Positions 52,447 through 62,051 are shown, counted from the first letter of the stretch. The stretch is 64,000 nucleotides of DNA from CAIVAT01 sp964473485 (GCA_964473485.1 CAYYPH010000015.1:36611-100610), one strand, 5' to 3'. Notes: generated by a model from the sequence alone, not told the origin. Translations and numbers: made by a program.

Positions 52447-53010
52447 TTACACAGTCATGATATCCTTTTCCTTGATCTCTAAGATCTTGTCCACCCTGGC
52501 GATGTGGTCATCGGTGATTTTCTGTATCGTGGCTTCGAGTTTATCCACTTCATCCTCAGGGATGCCGTCTTTTTTCAATTGTTTGGCGGTATCGTTGGCA
52601 TTCCGGCGTATGTTGCGGATGCTGATCTTGGCATTTTCAGCTTCGTTCCTGGCTTTTTTTACGAGGTCGCGGCGACGCTCCTCGGTCAGCGGCGGCACCA
52701 TGATCCGCAGGATCTCTCCTTCGTTTTTTGGATTAAAGCCCAGGTTTGCCGCCTGAATGGCTTTGTCGATCAATCCCAGGACACTTTTATCCCATGGCTG
52801 GACGATAATCTGGCGGGCGTCAGGGGTACTGATGTTGGCGGTTTGTTCGATCGGGGTTACGACCCCGTAGTAATCGATCTTCACGCCTTCAAGCATCTGT
52901 GCACTTGCTTTTCCGGCCCGGAGTTTCTGAAATTCCTTTTCGAGGTGCTGGACGGCCTGTTGCATCCCCTCGCTGGTCTCCATCAGGGTAAATTCTATCT
53001 CTTCGTGCAT
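52447..53010 (-). CDS. frr: Ribosome recycling factor
   Basis: The 187-residue protein matches RRF across its length, with 'LEKEFQKLRAGKASAQMLEG', 'RQIIVQPWDKSVLGLIDKAI' and 'VPPLTEERRRDLVKKA'. It splits the post-termination ribosome with EF-G. Its promoter is the best -33/-7 pair in the window. pyrH, often next to frr, is 1.2 kb further along on the same strand, with an EF-hand gene between. Confidence 0.97.
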   Translation of the reverse strand: MHEEIEFTLMETSEGMQQAVQHLEKEFQKLRAGKASAQMLEGVKIDYYGVVTPIEQTANISTPDARQIIVQPWDKSVLGLIDKAIQAANLGFNPKNEGEILRIMVPPLTEERRRDLVKKARNEAENAKISIRNIRRNANDTAKQLKKDGIPEDEVDKLEATIQKITDDHIARVDKILEIKEKDIMTV

Positions 53011-53044
53011 GGTTTCTGGTCTGATTTACATTTTTCCAATCCGG

Positions 53045-53076
53045 CAAAATTAGCAGGCAATCTTCAAACGGCCAAA
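53045..53076 (-). promoter_or_regulatory. Bacteroidota-type promoter of frr
   Basis: A TTTG -33 box (53073-53076) is separated by 20 bases from TAATTTTG (53045-53052). Both match the Bacteroides consensus TTTG and TAnnTTTG. It ends 34 bases before the start. Confidence 0.6.
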
Positions 53077-53167
53077 TTTCAAACCTGAATTATCTGGCAG
53101 AAATTGCGGTACGATTCCTATCTTTATATCAAAATTTCGTGAAACAGGACCTTTAAAGACAAAATCC

Positions 53168-53479
53168 ATGAAAATCGACATCCTGTTGACCCTTATTACG
53201 GGCAGTTTGTGTTTTTTCACAGCAGGGTCATATGCTCAAAACGCCGATGCCATTAAAACGATGGAGAGAGCAGCCAGAACCGCGTATGGTGAATTACTGA
53301 AGGAGACCGATAAAAACAAGGATGGAAAGATCAGCAAATCTGAATTTTACGCAATGTGGAAAGATAAAAAAGTGGCGGAGGAAAAGTTTATTTACTGGGA
53401 TGTCAACAAAGACGGTTACATCACCGAAGAAGAGTATGTAAAGGTTGTCAGGGACATCGGGACTAAAAAGAAAAAATAA
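53168..53479 (+). CDS. Secreted small EF-hand protein
   Basis: The 103-residue protein has a signal peptide (to about SYAQ) and two EF-hand loops: 'DKNKDGKISKSEF' and 'DVNKDGYITEEEY'. Each carries the aspartate, asparagine and glutamate ligands for calcium. Function beyond calcium binding is unknown. It is convergent with pyrH, with stop codons only two bases apart. Confidence 0.85.
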   Translation: MKIDILLTLITGSLCFFTAGSYAQNADAIKTMERAARTAYGELLKETDKNKDGKISKSEFYAMWKDKKVAEEKFIYWDVNKDGYITEEEYVKVVRDIGTKKKK

Positions 53480-53481
53480 CT

Positions 53482-54189
53482 TCAGGCGGTCACCAGGGTT
53501 CCGACCTTTTCTCCTGACAGCAGTCGCATCAGGTTGCCTTTATGGTTCATGTCAAACACCAGGATCGGCAGATTGTTTTCCCGGCAAAGGGTAAAAGCTG
53601 TCAGGTCCATGATTTTCAGTCCCTTTTCATAGGCTTCATCAAAGGTCACTGATTCATAACGTGTTGCGGTCGGGTCCTTTTCCGGGTCGGCCGTGTAAAT
53701 GCCATCCACGCGGGTTCCTTTCAGAATGGCATCGGCCCTGATCTCGACTGCACGCAGCGCCGCGGCGGTATCTGTTGTAAAGTAAGGATTGCCCGTTCCG
53801 CCGGCGATGATCACCACAAAACCCTCCTCAAGGTACCCGATAGCCCTGCGCCGCGACATCGCTTCGCAAACCGGATCGATGGCCAGTCCTGAAAGAAGCC
53901 GGGCCTTCACCCCGTTATTCTCCAGGGCCGACTGGATGGCCAGGCTGTTGATGACCGTCGCAAGCATGCCCATGTAATCACCCTGTACACGGTCGACGCC
54001 TTTCCCTGTTCCGGAAAGTCCCCTGAAGATATTGCCGCCTCCGATGACAACCGCCAACTGCACACCCGACTTTACAGCCGCTGCAATCTCTTCGGTATAA
54101 TTATTCAGGCGATGGGGATCGATGCCGTAACCCTGTGATCCTTCGAGCGCTTCTCCGGATAATTTTAACAATACACGTGTTAATTTCAT
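53482..54189 (-). CDS. pyrH: UMP kinase
   Basis: The 235-residue hexameric-type UMP kinase starts 'MKLTRVLLKLSGEALEGSQG' and keeps 'VIGGGNIFRGLSG' and 'VIIAGGTGNPYFTTDTAAALR'. It makes UDP from UMP and ATP. The ATG at 54189 is chosen over one nine codons upstream because it begins the family N-terminus. It lies 37 bases downstream of secA. Confidence 0.96.
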   Translation of the reverse strand: MKLTRVLLKLSGEALEGSQGYGIDPHRLNNYTEEIAAAVKSGVQLAVVIGGGNIFRGLSGTGKGVDRVQGDYMGMLATVINSLAIQSALENNGVKARLLSGLAIDPVCEAMSRRRAIGYLEEGFVVIIAGGTGNPYFTTDTAAALRAVEIRADAILKGTRVDGIYTADPEKDPTATRYESVTFDEAYEKGLKIMDLTAFTLCRENNLPILVFDMNHKGNLMRLLSGEKVGTLVTA

Positions 54190-54226
54190 GGATTCGTTTA
54201 TTTTGGGTTTATCCACTATCCTTCAA

Positions 54227-57200
54227 TCACTCCCCTCCCGCCCCGTGGCAGTTTTTGTACTTTTTCCCGCTCCCGCATGGGCACGGGTCATTTCTTCCCA
54301 CCTTCTTCTCCACCTTTACGGGCTGGGGTTTCGATCTTTCCTGGGTATTTGAATTGGCCTGCGACAACAGGTCCGACCGCTCCTCTTTCATCCGGCTCCG
54401 GTCGAGTTTCCGTGGGGCCTGGGCCTCCCTGACGTTATTGGCGGCAATGGGAACATCGGCTTTGATGAGAAAAGAGGTGATCTCCTTATTGGTACGCTGA
54501 ACCATCGACTTGAAGAGTTCAAACGACTCGAACTTGTAAATCAGCAAGGGATCCTTCTGCTCGTAGGCGGCATTCTGAACCGATTGCTTCAGGTCGTCCA
54601 TTTCCCTCAGGTGCTCCTTCCAGGCGTTGTCGATCATTCCGAGCACGATTCCCTTCTCGATGCTGAGCACGACCTCTTTCCCTTTGTCTTCGTATGCCCT
54701 CTTAAGGTTTGCAACGGCCTGCATGGTCCTCAGCCCGTCGGTCACCGGTATTGCGATATTCTCGTAACGACTCTCGTTTTCAAAGACATTCATGATGACC
54801 GGGTAGGTTTTCATGGCGATATTCTCGCACTTCGCCTTATACCTCTTGTAGATATGATCATACAGCTTCCCTACGAGATCGTTGCTGCCCATTGAATCAA
54901 ATTCGCTTTCAGGCACGGGGGGATCTGCGGCGAACTCTTTCAACAGATCCAGTTTGAAGGCCATGAAATCGCGTTTGTCGTGGGCGTCAAGAACAATCGT
55001 TTCACAAACATCGTAGATCATGTTCGAAATATCGACGGCCAGCCGGTCGCCGAACAAAGCATGGAACCGCTTTTTATAAATTGCCTCGCGCTGGATGTTC
55101 ATCACATCATCATACTCCAGCAAACGCTTGCGGATACCAAAGTTGTTCTCTTCCACTTTTTTCTGGGCCCGTTCAATCGACTTTGTGATCATGGAATGCT
55201 GGATCACCTCGCCTTCCTTGATCCCCATCCGGTCCATGATCTTGGCAATCCGGTCGGAACCGAACATGCGCATCAGGTCATCTTCGAGCGACACAAAAAA
55301 CTGGGAACTTCCCGGGTCACCCTGGCGGCCGGCACGTCCCCGGAGCTGGCGGTCAACGCGGCGCGATTCGTGCCGTTCCGTGCCGATGATGGCAAGACCT
55401 CCGGCATCCTTGACTCCAGGTCCCAGTTTAATGTCGGTACCGCGGCCTGCCATGTTGGTGGCAATGGTCACCGTGCCTGCCCGTCCGGCTTCGGCAACAA
55501 TGTCGGCCTCCCGGGCGTGTAACTTGGCGTTCAGCACATTGTGGGGAATATTCTTGCGTTTCAGCATCCTGCTCAGGAGCTCAGAGGTTTCGACCGATGT
55601 GGTACCTACCAGTACGGGCCGTCCGCCGTTCACAAGCCGTTCGATTTCGTCGATCACGGCATTGAACTTCTCCCGCTTGGTCTTGTAAACAAGGTCCTCG
55701 CGGTCGTCGCGAACCACCGGTTTATTGGTCGGGATCACCACCACGTCCAGCTTGTAAATGTCCCACAATTCACCGGCTTCCGTTTCGGCAGTACCCGTCA
55801 TACCGGCCAGTTTCTTGTACATCCTGAAATAGTTCTGCAGGGTGATGGTCGCATAGGTCTGGGTTGCCGCTTCGATCTTCACATTCTCCTTGGCTTCGAT
55901 GGCCTGGTGCAGCCCGTCGGAATAACGGCGACCTTCGAGAATACGCCCTGTCTGTTCATCGACGATCTTGACCTTGTTGTCCATCACCACGTATTCGATG
56001 TCTTTTTCGAACAATGCGTAGGCTTTGAGCAGCTGGTTCACCGTGTGAACGCGCTCAGTCTTCACAGAATAGTCGCGCATCAGCGCATCCTTTTTATCCA
56101 GCTTCTCGGCGTCGCTGATATTCTGCCGTTCAAGGTCGGCTATCACCGATCCGATATCCGGAAGAATAAAGAAACCAGGATCGTCGTATGATTCGGTGAG
56201 CACATCAATCCCTTTTTCACGAAGTTCGATGGTATTGTTCTTTTCATCGATCACGAAATAGAGCTCGTCGTCGATGATGTGCATGTTCTTGGCCTGCTCG
56301 GCAAGATAAAAATTCTCGGTCTTCAGCAGCAGGGCTTTCATTCCGGGTTCGCTGAGAAACTTGATCAGGGCCTTGTTCTTGGGGAGTCCGTGATGGGCCC
56401 TGAGCAGTTGTTCACCCGCCCGTTTCATTTTTTCATCGTTATTCGGATCCTCTGAAAGGGTCTTGGCCTCGGCCAGCAGTCGTGTAACAAGGTTGCGTTG
56501 TGCGTTGTAAAGCTTTGTAACATTGGGCTTTAACTCATCGAACAACTGGTTCTCACCCTTCGGTGTGGGACCTGAGATAATGAGGGGGGTCCGTGCATCA
56601 TCGATCAGCACAGAGTCAACCTCATCGACGATGGCATAATTGTGCGGACGCTGAACCAATTCTTCAGGGTTGCTGGTCATATTGTCGCGCAGGTAGTCGA
56701 ATCCAAACTCGTTGTTCGTGCCATACGTGATATCGGCCAGGTACGCGTTCCTTCTTGCCTGGGAGTTGGGTTCATGCCTGTCGATACAGTCAACCCGGAG
56801 CCCGTGAAATTCAAACAGGGGGCCCATCCACTCTGAGTCGCGTTTTGCCAGGTAATCGTTCACCGTTACAATATGCACTCCCTTGCCCGGCAATGCGTTC
56901 AGGTACATCGGCAGTGTGGCTACCAGTGTCTTTCCTTCACCGGTGGCCATTTCGGCAATCTTACCCTCGTGCAGTACCACCCCTCCGATCAGCTGGCAGT
57001 TGTAATGGACCATATCCCATTTGAGCATATTTCCGCCCGCTATCCAGGTATTCTTAAAATGGGCATTCTCCCCGACGATCTCAACATTGGCCTTACGAGC
57101 GGCCAGGTCGCGGTCGAACTGGGTGGCTGTCACCTCAATAAATTCGTTCTCATGAAACCTGCGCGCAGTTTCCTTCACGACCGCGAACGCCTCAGGCAAA

Positions 57201-57517
57201 ATCTCCATCAGGATCTCCTGCGTCAGCTCGTAACTCTCCTTCTCAAGCTTGTCGAGCACTCCGTACAGCCGCTCCTTTTCATCGATTTCTACATCCTCGC
57301 CATTGATCTGGGCCTTCAGGTCGGCGATCTCCCCCTCCTTGGAGGCGATATGCGCCGATATCCGCCGCTTGAAATCGGCCGTAAGCTCGCGTAGTTCGTT
57401 GTTCGACAGTGTTCTGACCTGGTCACAGGCAAGGATGGCCCTCTGAACAATAGGGTCTATCTCCCGGATATCACGCTGGGATTTACTTCCCAGCATTTTC
57501 TTAAAAAAATCAAACAT
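54227..57517 (-). CDS. secA: Preprotein translocase ATPase
   Basis: This 1096-residue motor drives Sec export. 'MATGEGKTLVATLPMYLNAL' is the Walker A region, 'VDEVDSVLIDDARTPLIISG' the DEAD-like box, and 'MAGRGTDIKLG' a helicase motif. The C-terminal zinc motif is 'CPCGSGKKYKNCHG'. The length is normal for Bacteroidota SecA, which carries insertions compared with E. coli. It starts eight bases after the TlpA-like gene and precedes pyrH. Confidence 0.98.
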   Translation of the reverse strand: MFDFFKKMLGSKSQRDIREIDPIVQRAILACDQVRTLSNNELRELTADFKRRISAHIASKEGEIADLKAQINGEDVEIDEKERLYGVLDKLEKESYELTQEILMEILPEAFAVVKETARRFHENEFIEVTATQFDRDLAARKANVEIVGENAHFKNTWIAGGNMLKWDMVHYNCQLIGGVVLHEGKIAEMATGEGKTLVATLPMYLNALPGKGVHIVTVNDYLAKRDSEWMGPLFEFHGLRVDCIDRHEPNSQARRNAYLADITYGTNNEFGFDYLRDNMTSNPEELVQRPHNYAIVDEVDSVLIDDARTPLIISGPTPKGENQLFDELKPNVTKLYNAQRNLVTRLLAEAKTLSEDPNNDEKMKRAGEQLLRAHHGLPKNKALIKFLSEPGMKALLLKTENFYLAEQAKNMHIIDDELYFVIDEKNNTIELREKGIDVLTESYDDPGFFILPDIGSVIADLERQNISDAEKLDKKDALMRDYSVKTERVHTVNQLLKAYALFEKDIEYVVMDNKVKIVDEQTGRILEGRRYSDGLHQAIEAKENVKIEAATQTYATITLQNYFRMYKKLAGMTGTAETEAGELWDIYKLDVVVIPTNKPVVRDDREDLVYKTKREKFNAVIDEIERLVNGGRPVLVGTTSVETSELLSRMLKRKNIPHNVLNAKLHAREADIVAEAGRAGTVTIATNMAGRGTDIKLGPGVKDAGGLAIIGTERHESRRVDRQLRGRAGRQGDPGSSQFFVSLEDDLMRMFGSDRIAKIMDRMGIKEGEVIQHSMITKSIERAQKKVEENNFGIRKRLLEYDDVMNIQREAIYKKRFHALFGDRLAVDISNMIYDVCETIVLDAHDKRDFMAFKLDLLKEFAADPPVPESEFDSMGSNDLVGKLYDHIYKRYKAKCENIAMKTYPVIMNVFENESRYENIAIPVTDGLRTMQAVANLKRAYEDKGKEVVLSIEKGIVLGMIDNAWKEHLREMDDLKQSVQNAAYEQKDPLLIYKFESFELFKSMVQRTNKEITSFLIKADVPIAANNVREAQAPRKLDRSRMKEERSDLLSQANSNTQERSKPQPVKVEKKVGRNDPCPCGSGKKYKNCHGAGGE

Positions 57518-57525
57518 AGTTGGAT

Positions 57526-58941
57526 CTATTCCACGATTAATTTTTGAATCTCAGCCTCAAGGGTGCCTGAAGGATGACCTGCAGGGTACCTTGCAATATT
57601 GCCATTCTTATCGATCAGGACAAACAACGGGTAGGTCCGCACATCGTAATCGATGAGCACATCGGCCTTATCCTCCGTGCTGAGGAAATTCCATACATAA
57701 TCTTTCTTCAAGTTTATGAAGAACAGCATTTTACCATAGTAACGGTCGGCTGAGATACTGACAAAATGCACCTTGTCATTGTATTTATCCCAAAGCGGTT
57801 TTATCAGGTCCATTTCAGATAGACACCCCTCACAGTAGGTAGTCCAGAAATTAAGAACCACTGGTTTCCCCTGGAAACTGCTGAGCGATTGCTTTTTCAG
57901 CTCACGGTTGAGAAGGGTGAACCCGGGTGCAGGGGTTCCGGGTTTAAAACGGGTCAGGGTTTTCACCATGTTCTCAGCTACCTGCTTGTTCTCCGGAAAT
58001 TTTGAGCGCTCAACCGTGGTTCTCAGAACTTTCAAAATCTGATCCTGGTTATAGGTGGGTGTATCGTAAAGTTCCAGCATCCCCTTGAGCATAACGAGTT
58101 CCCTGAGTTGCTCGTCCTTCAGCAGGGTATCGGTTGCCATCGATTTCATGGCCGCCTTGTAAGAATCCGCCTCTTTGAGCAGGCTATGGAAGTCGACCTT
58201 ACGAAGGATATTCGAAGTAACTGTGATGTACCGGGTAAAAAAGCTGTTAAAGAAATCCATATACTCGAGGTTCCGGTAATGGACCGGCTGCCCGGTGAAA
58301 TATTTCCTGATCATCTGTGGCTGGCTGAGCGATTGGGTAAGCTGATCCAGCGAGGCGATTTTATAGGTTACATAAGTCTGGAAATAGGGATCCTCAACAG
58401 TACCGAACTTCCCGGACAGCGTGTCCTTAAATGCCGCGAGCAAAGCCCTGTTCCTGTCATTGTATAGCTCCTTGAAGTGATCCATGAGGAAACTGCTGTA
58501 CAGGGTATTGAAAGCGCCAACGATCTCGTTCAGGTCGCCGGGCGCAGGGTTTACCTGTTCGTAAACCAGGTTCTGAGACTGGATAAACGGATTGACCTCG
58601 GTGTATTCATCATAGTTCAGCTGGGTGAATTTCAGGTCATACGAATGGCCAGGCTGCAGAAATATCTCCGCCTTGTGAAAATTGATTGAAAACAGTGCAT
58701 AAATGGTCTGGCCGGGATTGATGACAAAGGAGAAATGGCCCGTGGTGTCTATCTGGGTTTCTGCGAGCGTGACTTCGAGGTTGGTTATCAGGTCGCCGGG
58801 AGTGCTCAGTTTGATGGTCCGTTTTTCAGCTCCGGGAGCATACCCTTTGATTGTGACCTGCTGGGCGCCGGCCTGATGCATGGCAAAAAGCAAAAATAGG
58901 ATCCCGGAAATGAAGAATAGGCGGGTTTTATTTACTGTCAT
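57526..58941 (-). CDS. TlpA-like thiol-disulfide oxidoreductase
   Basis: The 471-residue protein has a signal peptide, a long N-terminal helical/beta domain, and a C-terminal thioredoxin domain with the CXXC site C370-E-G-C373 in 'TTYCEGCLSEMDL'. It is probably a periplasmic reductase or part of cytochrome c maturation. The ATG at 58941 gives a clean signal peptide. It is part of the secA gene run. Confidence 0.88.
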   Translation of the reverse strand: MTVNKTRLFFISGILFLLFAMHQAGAQQVTIKGYAPGAEKRTIKLSTPGDLITNLEVTLAETQIDTTGHFSFVINPGQTIYALFSINFHKAEIFLQPGHSYDLKFTQLNYDEYTEVNPFIQSQNLVYEQVNPAPGDLNEIVGAFNTLYSSFLMDHFKELYNDRNRALLAAFKDTLSGKFGTVEDPYFQTYVTYKIASLDQLTQSLSQPQMIRKYFTGQPVHYRNLEYMDFFNSFFTRYITVTSNILRKVDFHSLLKEADSYKAAMKSMATDTLLKDEQLRELVMLKGMLELYDTPTYNQDQILKVLRTTVERSKFPENKQVAENMVKTLTRFKPGTPAPGFTLLNRELKKQSLSSFQGKPVVLNFWTTYCEGCLSEMDLIKPLWDKYNDKVHFVSISADRYYGKMLFFINLKKDYVWNFLSTEDKADVLIDYDVRTYPLFVLIDKNGNIARYPAGHPSGTLEAEIQKLIVE

Positions 58942-58983
58942 GGGCTTTATGGATCGATTGATAAATTGATACAAATATCTGGC

Positions 58984-59442
58984 TCACAGAGTTAAACCTT
59001 CGGGAATAAAGCGGCTCACATCACCTTGATTACGGTATATGTCGCGAACGATGGAGGAGCTGAGCGAAGAAAACTCCGGGTTGCAGAGAATAAATACGGT
59101 TTCAAGGTCAGGATACATCTGTTTGTTAATCTGGGCGATACCGCGTTCAAACTCAAAATCAGCAGAGGTCCGTAATCCCCTGAGAATGATCCTTGATCCT
59201 ACCTTCCGGCAGAAATCGATGGTGAGTCCCTGGTATGTTTCGGCCGAAATACGCGGTTCATCTGCAAAGATGCTCCGGAGCCAACCAAGTCGTTTCTCAA
59301 TCGGGAACAGAGAGCGTTTTTCATTGTTCTCACCAATGGCAACAATGATCCGGTCGAAAAGAGGCAATGCCCTTTGAATAATGGACTCATGCCCTCGTGT
59401 GACAGGGTCGAAAGACCCGGGGAAAACAGCTATCCGTTCCAT
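58984..59442 (-). CDS. coaD: Pantetheine-phosphate adenylyltransferase
   Basis: The 152-residue enzyme adds an adenylyl group to 4'-phosphopantetheine in coenzyme A synthesis. It has the nucleotidyl-transferase signature 'GSFDPVTRGHESII' and 'SSSIVRDI'. The ATG at 59442 is preferred over an upstream in-frame codon because it begins 'MERIAVFPGSFDP', the family start. Confidence 0.96.
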   Translation of the reverse strand: MERIAVFPGSFDPVTRGHESIIQRALPLFDRIIVAIGENNEKRSLFPIEKRLGWLRSIFADEPRISAETYQGLTIDFCRKVGSRIILRGLRTSADFEFERGIAQINKQMYPDLETVFILCNPEFSSLSSSIVRDIYRNQGDVSRFIPEGLTL

Positions 59443-59462
59443 TGGCGTGACCATTGAACCGG

Positions 59463-59490
59463 CAAAGGTAAGAAAATCGGCAGGATTCAA
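59463..59490 (-). promoter_or_regulatory. Candidate promoter of coaD
   Basis: TACCTTTG (59463-59470) matches the -7 consensus and lies 20 bases before the coaD start. ATTG further upstream (spacing 17) is a weak -33 box. The same -7 sequence precedes rplM. Confidence 0.45.
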
Positions 59491-59492
59491 TA

Positions 59493-60299
59493 TTATTCGA
59501 AGGTGAAAGAGACCTGGAAAATTTTCGAGTTAAGGCTGCTGATCGATTCCGTGTAGATATTGCCTTCGCGCTTCAGCACATCCATCAATCCATACATCAT
59601 TTTCAACTCGATCCCGAATTTAAACCACTCATTGTAAAAATCGAAACCAACGCCGGCTTCAACGTAAAAATCACTGGCGTTAAACTTGACAATTTTCTCG
59701 TTACGGTTTTTTTGTTCCCGCTTTTTGGCATTCGATGCCAGGTCGAGCGAATATTGTCCGCCGACCAGGAGATAAGGTCTGAAATTATTGTACCTAAGCG
59801 CTTTGTATCTGATTTCCAGCGGGAAATTGATATAGGTGGAAGGCACTTTTTTATTGATCAGCAGCCTTTCGGTGGTATCGCCCCCGGCAAAAGTACGGTA
59901 AGTCTCGATTTCGTAGTTAAGGGTACGGTCGCCGAACGAAAGTGAAGGGATGAAGCGAAGGTCAAAATGGTCGCCCATCCGCATATTCGAAACGATGCTG
60001 ATCACGAAACCCGGAATAGGGGAAGCGTTTACAGAAAGTACCCTGGCTGAATCGGGCATGGGCAGTATATCGGGGATATAAGTGGAGTCAAAAACACGCG
60101 TGCGCAGGTCAGTTATCGGTTTCAGTGTAACAAGGCTTTGATTCACGCCCAGCACAAAACCAAAATGAAACATCTCCTGGTCGTAGGCAGGCATGTTCAG
60201 CACGATATTACGCTGGGCCCGGGCAGGCAGCACGGCAAGCAACAGCAGCACGGTTATTGCTCCCGTGCTAAATGCCAGCTGTTTGAATTTCGGAATCAT
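59493..60299 (-). CDS. porT: PorT/SprT-like T9SS outer-membrane protein
   Basis: The 268-residue protein has a signal peptide (MIPKFKQLAF to ARAQ). A beta-barrel pattern follows, with 'NMRMGDHFDLRFIPSLSFG' and the final strand 'KIFQVSFTFE'. The gene stands 28 bases after ubiE, the usual ubiE-porT arrangement of Bacteroidota. PorT/SprT is required for the type IX secretion system; its exact role is unclear. The ATG at 60299 is chosen because it begins the signal peptide. Confidence 0.88.
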   Translation of the reverse strand: MIPKFKQLAFSTGAITVLLLLAVLPARAQRNIVLNMPAYDQEMFHFGFVLGVNQSLVTLKPITDLRTRVFDSTYIPDILPMPDSARVLSVNASPIPGFVISIVSNMRMGDHFDLRFIPSLSFGDRTLNYEIETYRTFAGGDTTERLLINKKVPSTYINFPLEIRYKALRYNNFRPYLLVGGQYSLDLASNAKKREQKNRNEKIVKFNASDFYVEAGVGFDFYNEWFKFGIELKMMYGLMDVLKREGNIYTESISSLNSKIFQVSFTFE

Positions 60300-60327
60300 C
60301 GAGGTAAATAACGCAAAAAACGGTCGA

Positions 60328-61029
60328 TTATTTTTCAGCCAGATAAACCGTAGCAATTCCTCCCGACAGCCTGATCTGCCTGGTATTTCTAAGTCCCACC
60401 TGCGTGAGTACCTCCAGAAAACGGTTTCCCGACGGAAACGCGGCCACCGATTCGGGTAGGTAGCTATAGGCATGCCGGTTACCCGATATCAACCGTCCGG
60501 CAAGCGGGATGAAATAGCGGGAGTAGAAGCCATATAGCTGTTTCATCGGAAACGTTTCCGGATGGGAGAATTCAAGGATCAGCATCACGCCCGAAGGCCT
60601 GAGCGCCCTGCTCATCTCTGCCAGTCCCTTTCTCAGGTCTTCAAAATTGCGTACACCGAATGCCACCGTTACAGCATCGAATGAGTTGTCGGAAAACGGA
60701 ATTTTCTCCGCATCGGCCTGCTTTAACAGGATCATCTTTTCGAGCCCTGCCCTGGCGATTTTCTGCCTGCCGATCTCCAGCATCTTTCCCGAAATGTCAA
60801 TTCCATGTATCTGCTGCGGCTTCAGCGATGCAACCGCCAGGGCAAGGTCACAGGTCCCGCATGCAACATCCAGCACCCGGTCGGGATGGTAAGCCGAAAG
60901 AATGCTGACAAGCCGGCTTCTCCATCTCCTGTCGATACCCATCGAAAGAAAGTGGTTCAGAAAATCGTACCGGTGCGAAATGTCATTGAACATTTCCCTG
61001 ACCGTTTCCTTCCGGGGTGTGTGAGGCAT
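60328..61029 (-). CDS. ubiE: Demethylmenaquinone methyltransferase
   Basis: The 233-residue SAM-dependent enzyme makes menaquinone from demethylmenaquinone. It has 'MFNDISHRYDFLNHFLSMGIDRRWR', here split by positions 14-38, and the SAM motif 'VLDVACGTCDLALAVA'. The ATG at 61029 is preceded only by a repeat tract. It leads into porT. Confidence 0.95.
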   Translation of the reverse strand: MPHTPRKETVREMFNDISHRYDFLNHFLSMGIDRRWRSRLVSILSAYHPDRVLDVACGTCDLALAVASLKPQQIHGIDISGKMLEIGRQKIARAGLEKMILLKQADAEKIPFSDNSFDAVTVAFGVRNFEDLRKGLAEMSRALRPSGVMLILEFSHPETFPMKQLYGFYSRYFIPLAGRLISGNRHAYSYLPESVAAFPSGNRFLEVLTQVGLRNTRQIRLSGGIATVYLAEK

Positions 61030-61032
61030 TAG

Positions 61033-61078
61033 AATTGATTGATTGATTGATTGATTGATTGACTGACTGACTGATTGA
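61033..61078 (-). repeat. Tetranucleotide repeat in the ubiE leader
   Basis: Six or so GATT units and three GACT units (TCAATCAA and TCAGTCAG when read on the ubiE strand) end about four bases before the ubiE ATG. Confidence 0.88.
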
Positions 61079-61083
61079 AAGAA

Positions 61084-61117
61084 AAAAAGGGATTATCCGT
61101 GCAGATAATCCCTTTTT
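61084..61117 (-). terminator. Rho-independent terminator after tsf
   Basis: GGGATTATC and GATAATCCC form a perfect nine-base stem around CGTGCA, flanked by A and T runs on both sides. It lies 17 bases past the tsf stop. The symmetry would also terminate transcripts from the other strand. Confidence 0.9.
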
Positions 61118-61133
61118 GTACGGAACTGTGTGT

Positions 61134-61967
61134 TTAGGCTCCCAGTTGCAGACGTTTGAAGCCTGTTACCGTCAGGTCCTTGTCATTTTCAGCAACATAC
61201 TGACGGACGGTTTTCTTGGTATCCTTGATGAAATCCTGGTTCAGCAGGGTCATTTCCTTGAAGAACTTCTGAAGTTTGCCGGTTGCGATCTTCTCCAGCA
61301 TGTCCTCGGGTTTTCCTTCCTGGCGGGCCTGTTCCTTACCGATCTCAATTTCACGGTCGATCACATCCTGCGGAACGAACTCCTTATCAACGGCAATGGG
61401 GCTCATGGCTGCAACCTGCATGGCGAGTTCATGACCAATTTCCGAGACATTTTTGGCAGTACTGCTGCTCAGGCCGATAACGGTGGCAAGGCGGTTACCG
61501 AAATGGTTGTAGGCAAACACTGCCGGTGATTCGATGATCTCGTAATGGGCGATCTGGATCTTCTCACCGGTTTTACCAAGCATCTCATTCAGGCGCTCCT
61601 CAACGGTTGCGGAACCGTTTGACAGCGGCATAAGATCGGCTGCATTCTTCACACGCGAGGCGATGCCGAGGCTGAGAACTTCCTTTGAGAAATTGATAAA
61701 ATCTTCGGTTTTTCCAACGAAATCGGTTTCGCAGTTGACCATGATAACAGCGCCATAGGTTTTATCTTCCGAAGTCTGCGCAAAAACAAATCCCTGGTTG
61801 GCATCGCGGTCGGCACGCTTTCCGGCTACCTTCTGTCCTTTTTTGCGTAAGTAATCAATGGCTTTGTCAAAATCGCCCTCGGTTTCCTGAAGGGCTTTTT
61901 TACAATCCATCATCCCTGCGCCGGTCATCTGGCGCAATTTATTAACATCAGCGGCGGTAATATTCAT
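61134..61967 (-). CDS. tsf: Elongation factor Ts
   Basis: The 277-residue protein begins 'INKLRQMTGAGMMDCKKAL'-like with 'VNKLRQMTGAGMMDCKKALQ' and includes 'VNCETDFVGKTEDF'. It exchanges nucleotide on EF-Tu. It lies 84 bases downstream of rpsB with a hairpin between. Confidence 0.97.
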   Translation of the reverse strand: MNITAADVNKLRQMTGAGMMDCKKALQETEGDFDKAIDYLRKKGQKVAGKRADRDANQGFVFAQTSEDKTYGAVIMVNCETDFVGKTEDFINFSKEVLSLGIASRVKNAADLMPLSNGSATVEERLNEMLGKTGEKIQIAHYEIIESPAVFAYNHFGNRLATVIGLSSSTAKNVSEIGHELAMQVAAMSPIAVDKEFVPQDVIDREIEIGKEQARQEGKPEDMLEKIATGKLQKFFKEMTLLNQDFIKDTKKTVRQYVAENDKDLTVTGFKRLQLGA

Positions 61968-62008
61968 ATATTCCTGTTTTGTTGATTCTTATAAATAAAA
62001 ATTAATTG

Positions 62009-62042
62009 AAAAACGGGGTGAACCGGGTTTATACCCGTCACC
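62009..62042 (-). terminator. Hairpin with T run between rpsB and tsf
   Basis: Read on the minus strand, GGTGACGGGT pairs with ACCCG and TCACC across a TATA-like loop and a 2-base bulge. Five T follow three bases later. It may partly terminate or attenuate tsf. Confidence 0.55.
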
Positions 62043-62051
62043 ACGCAACCC

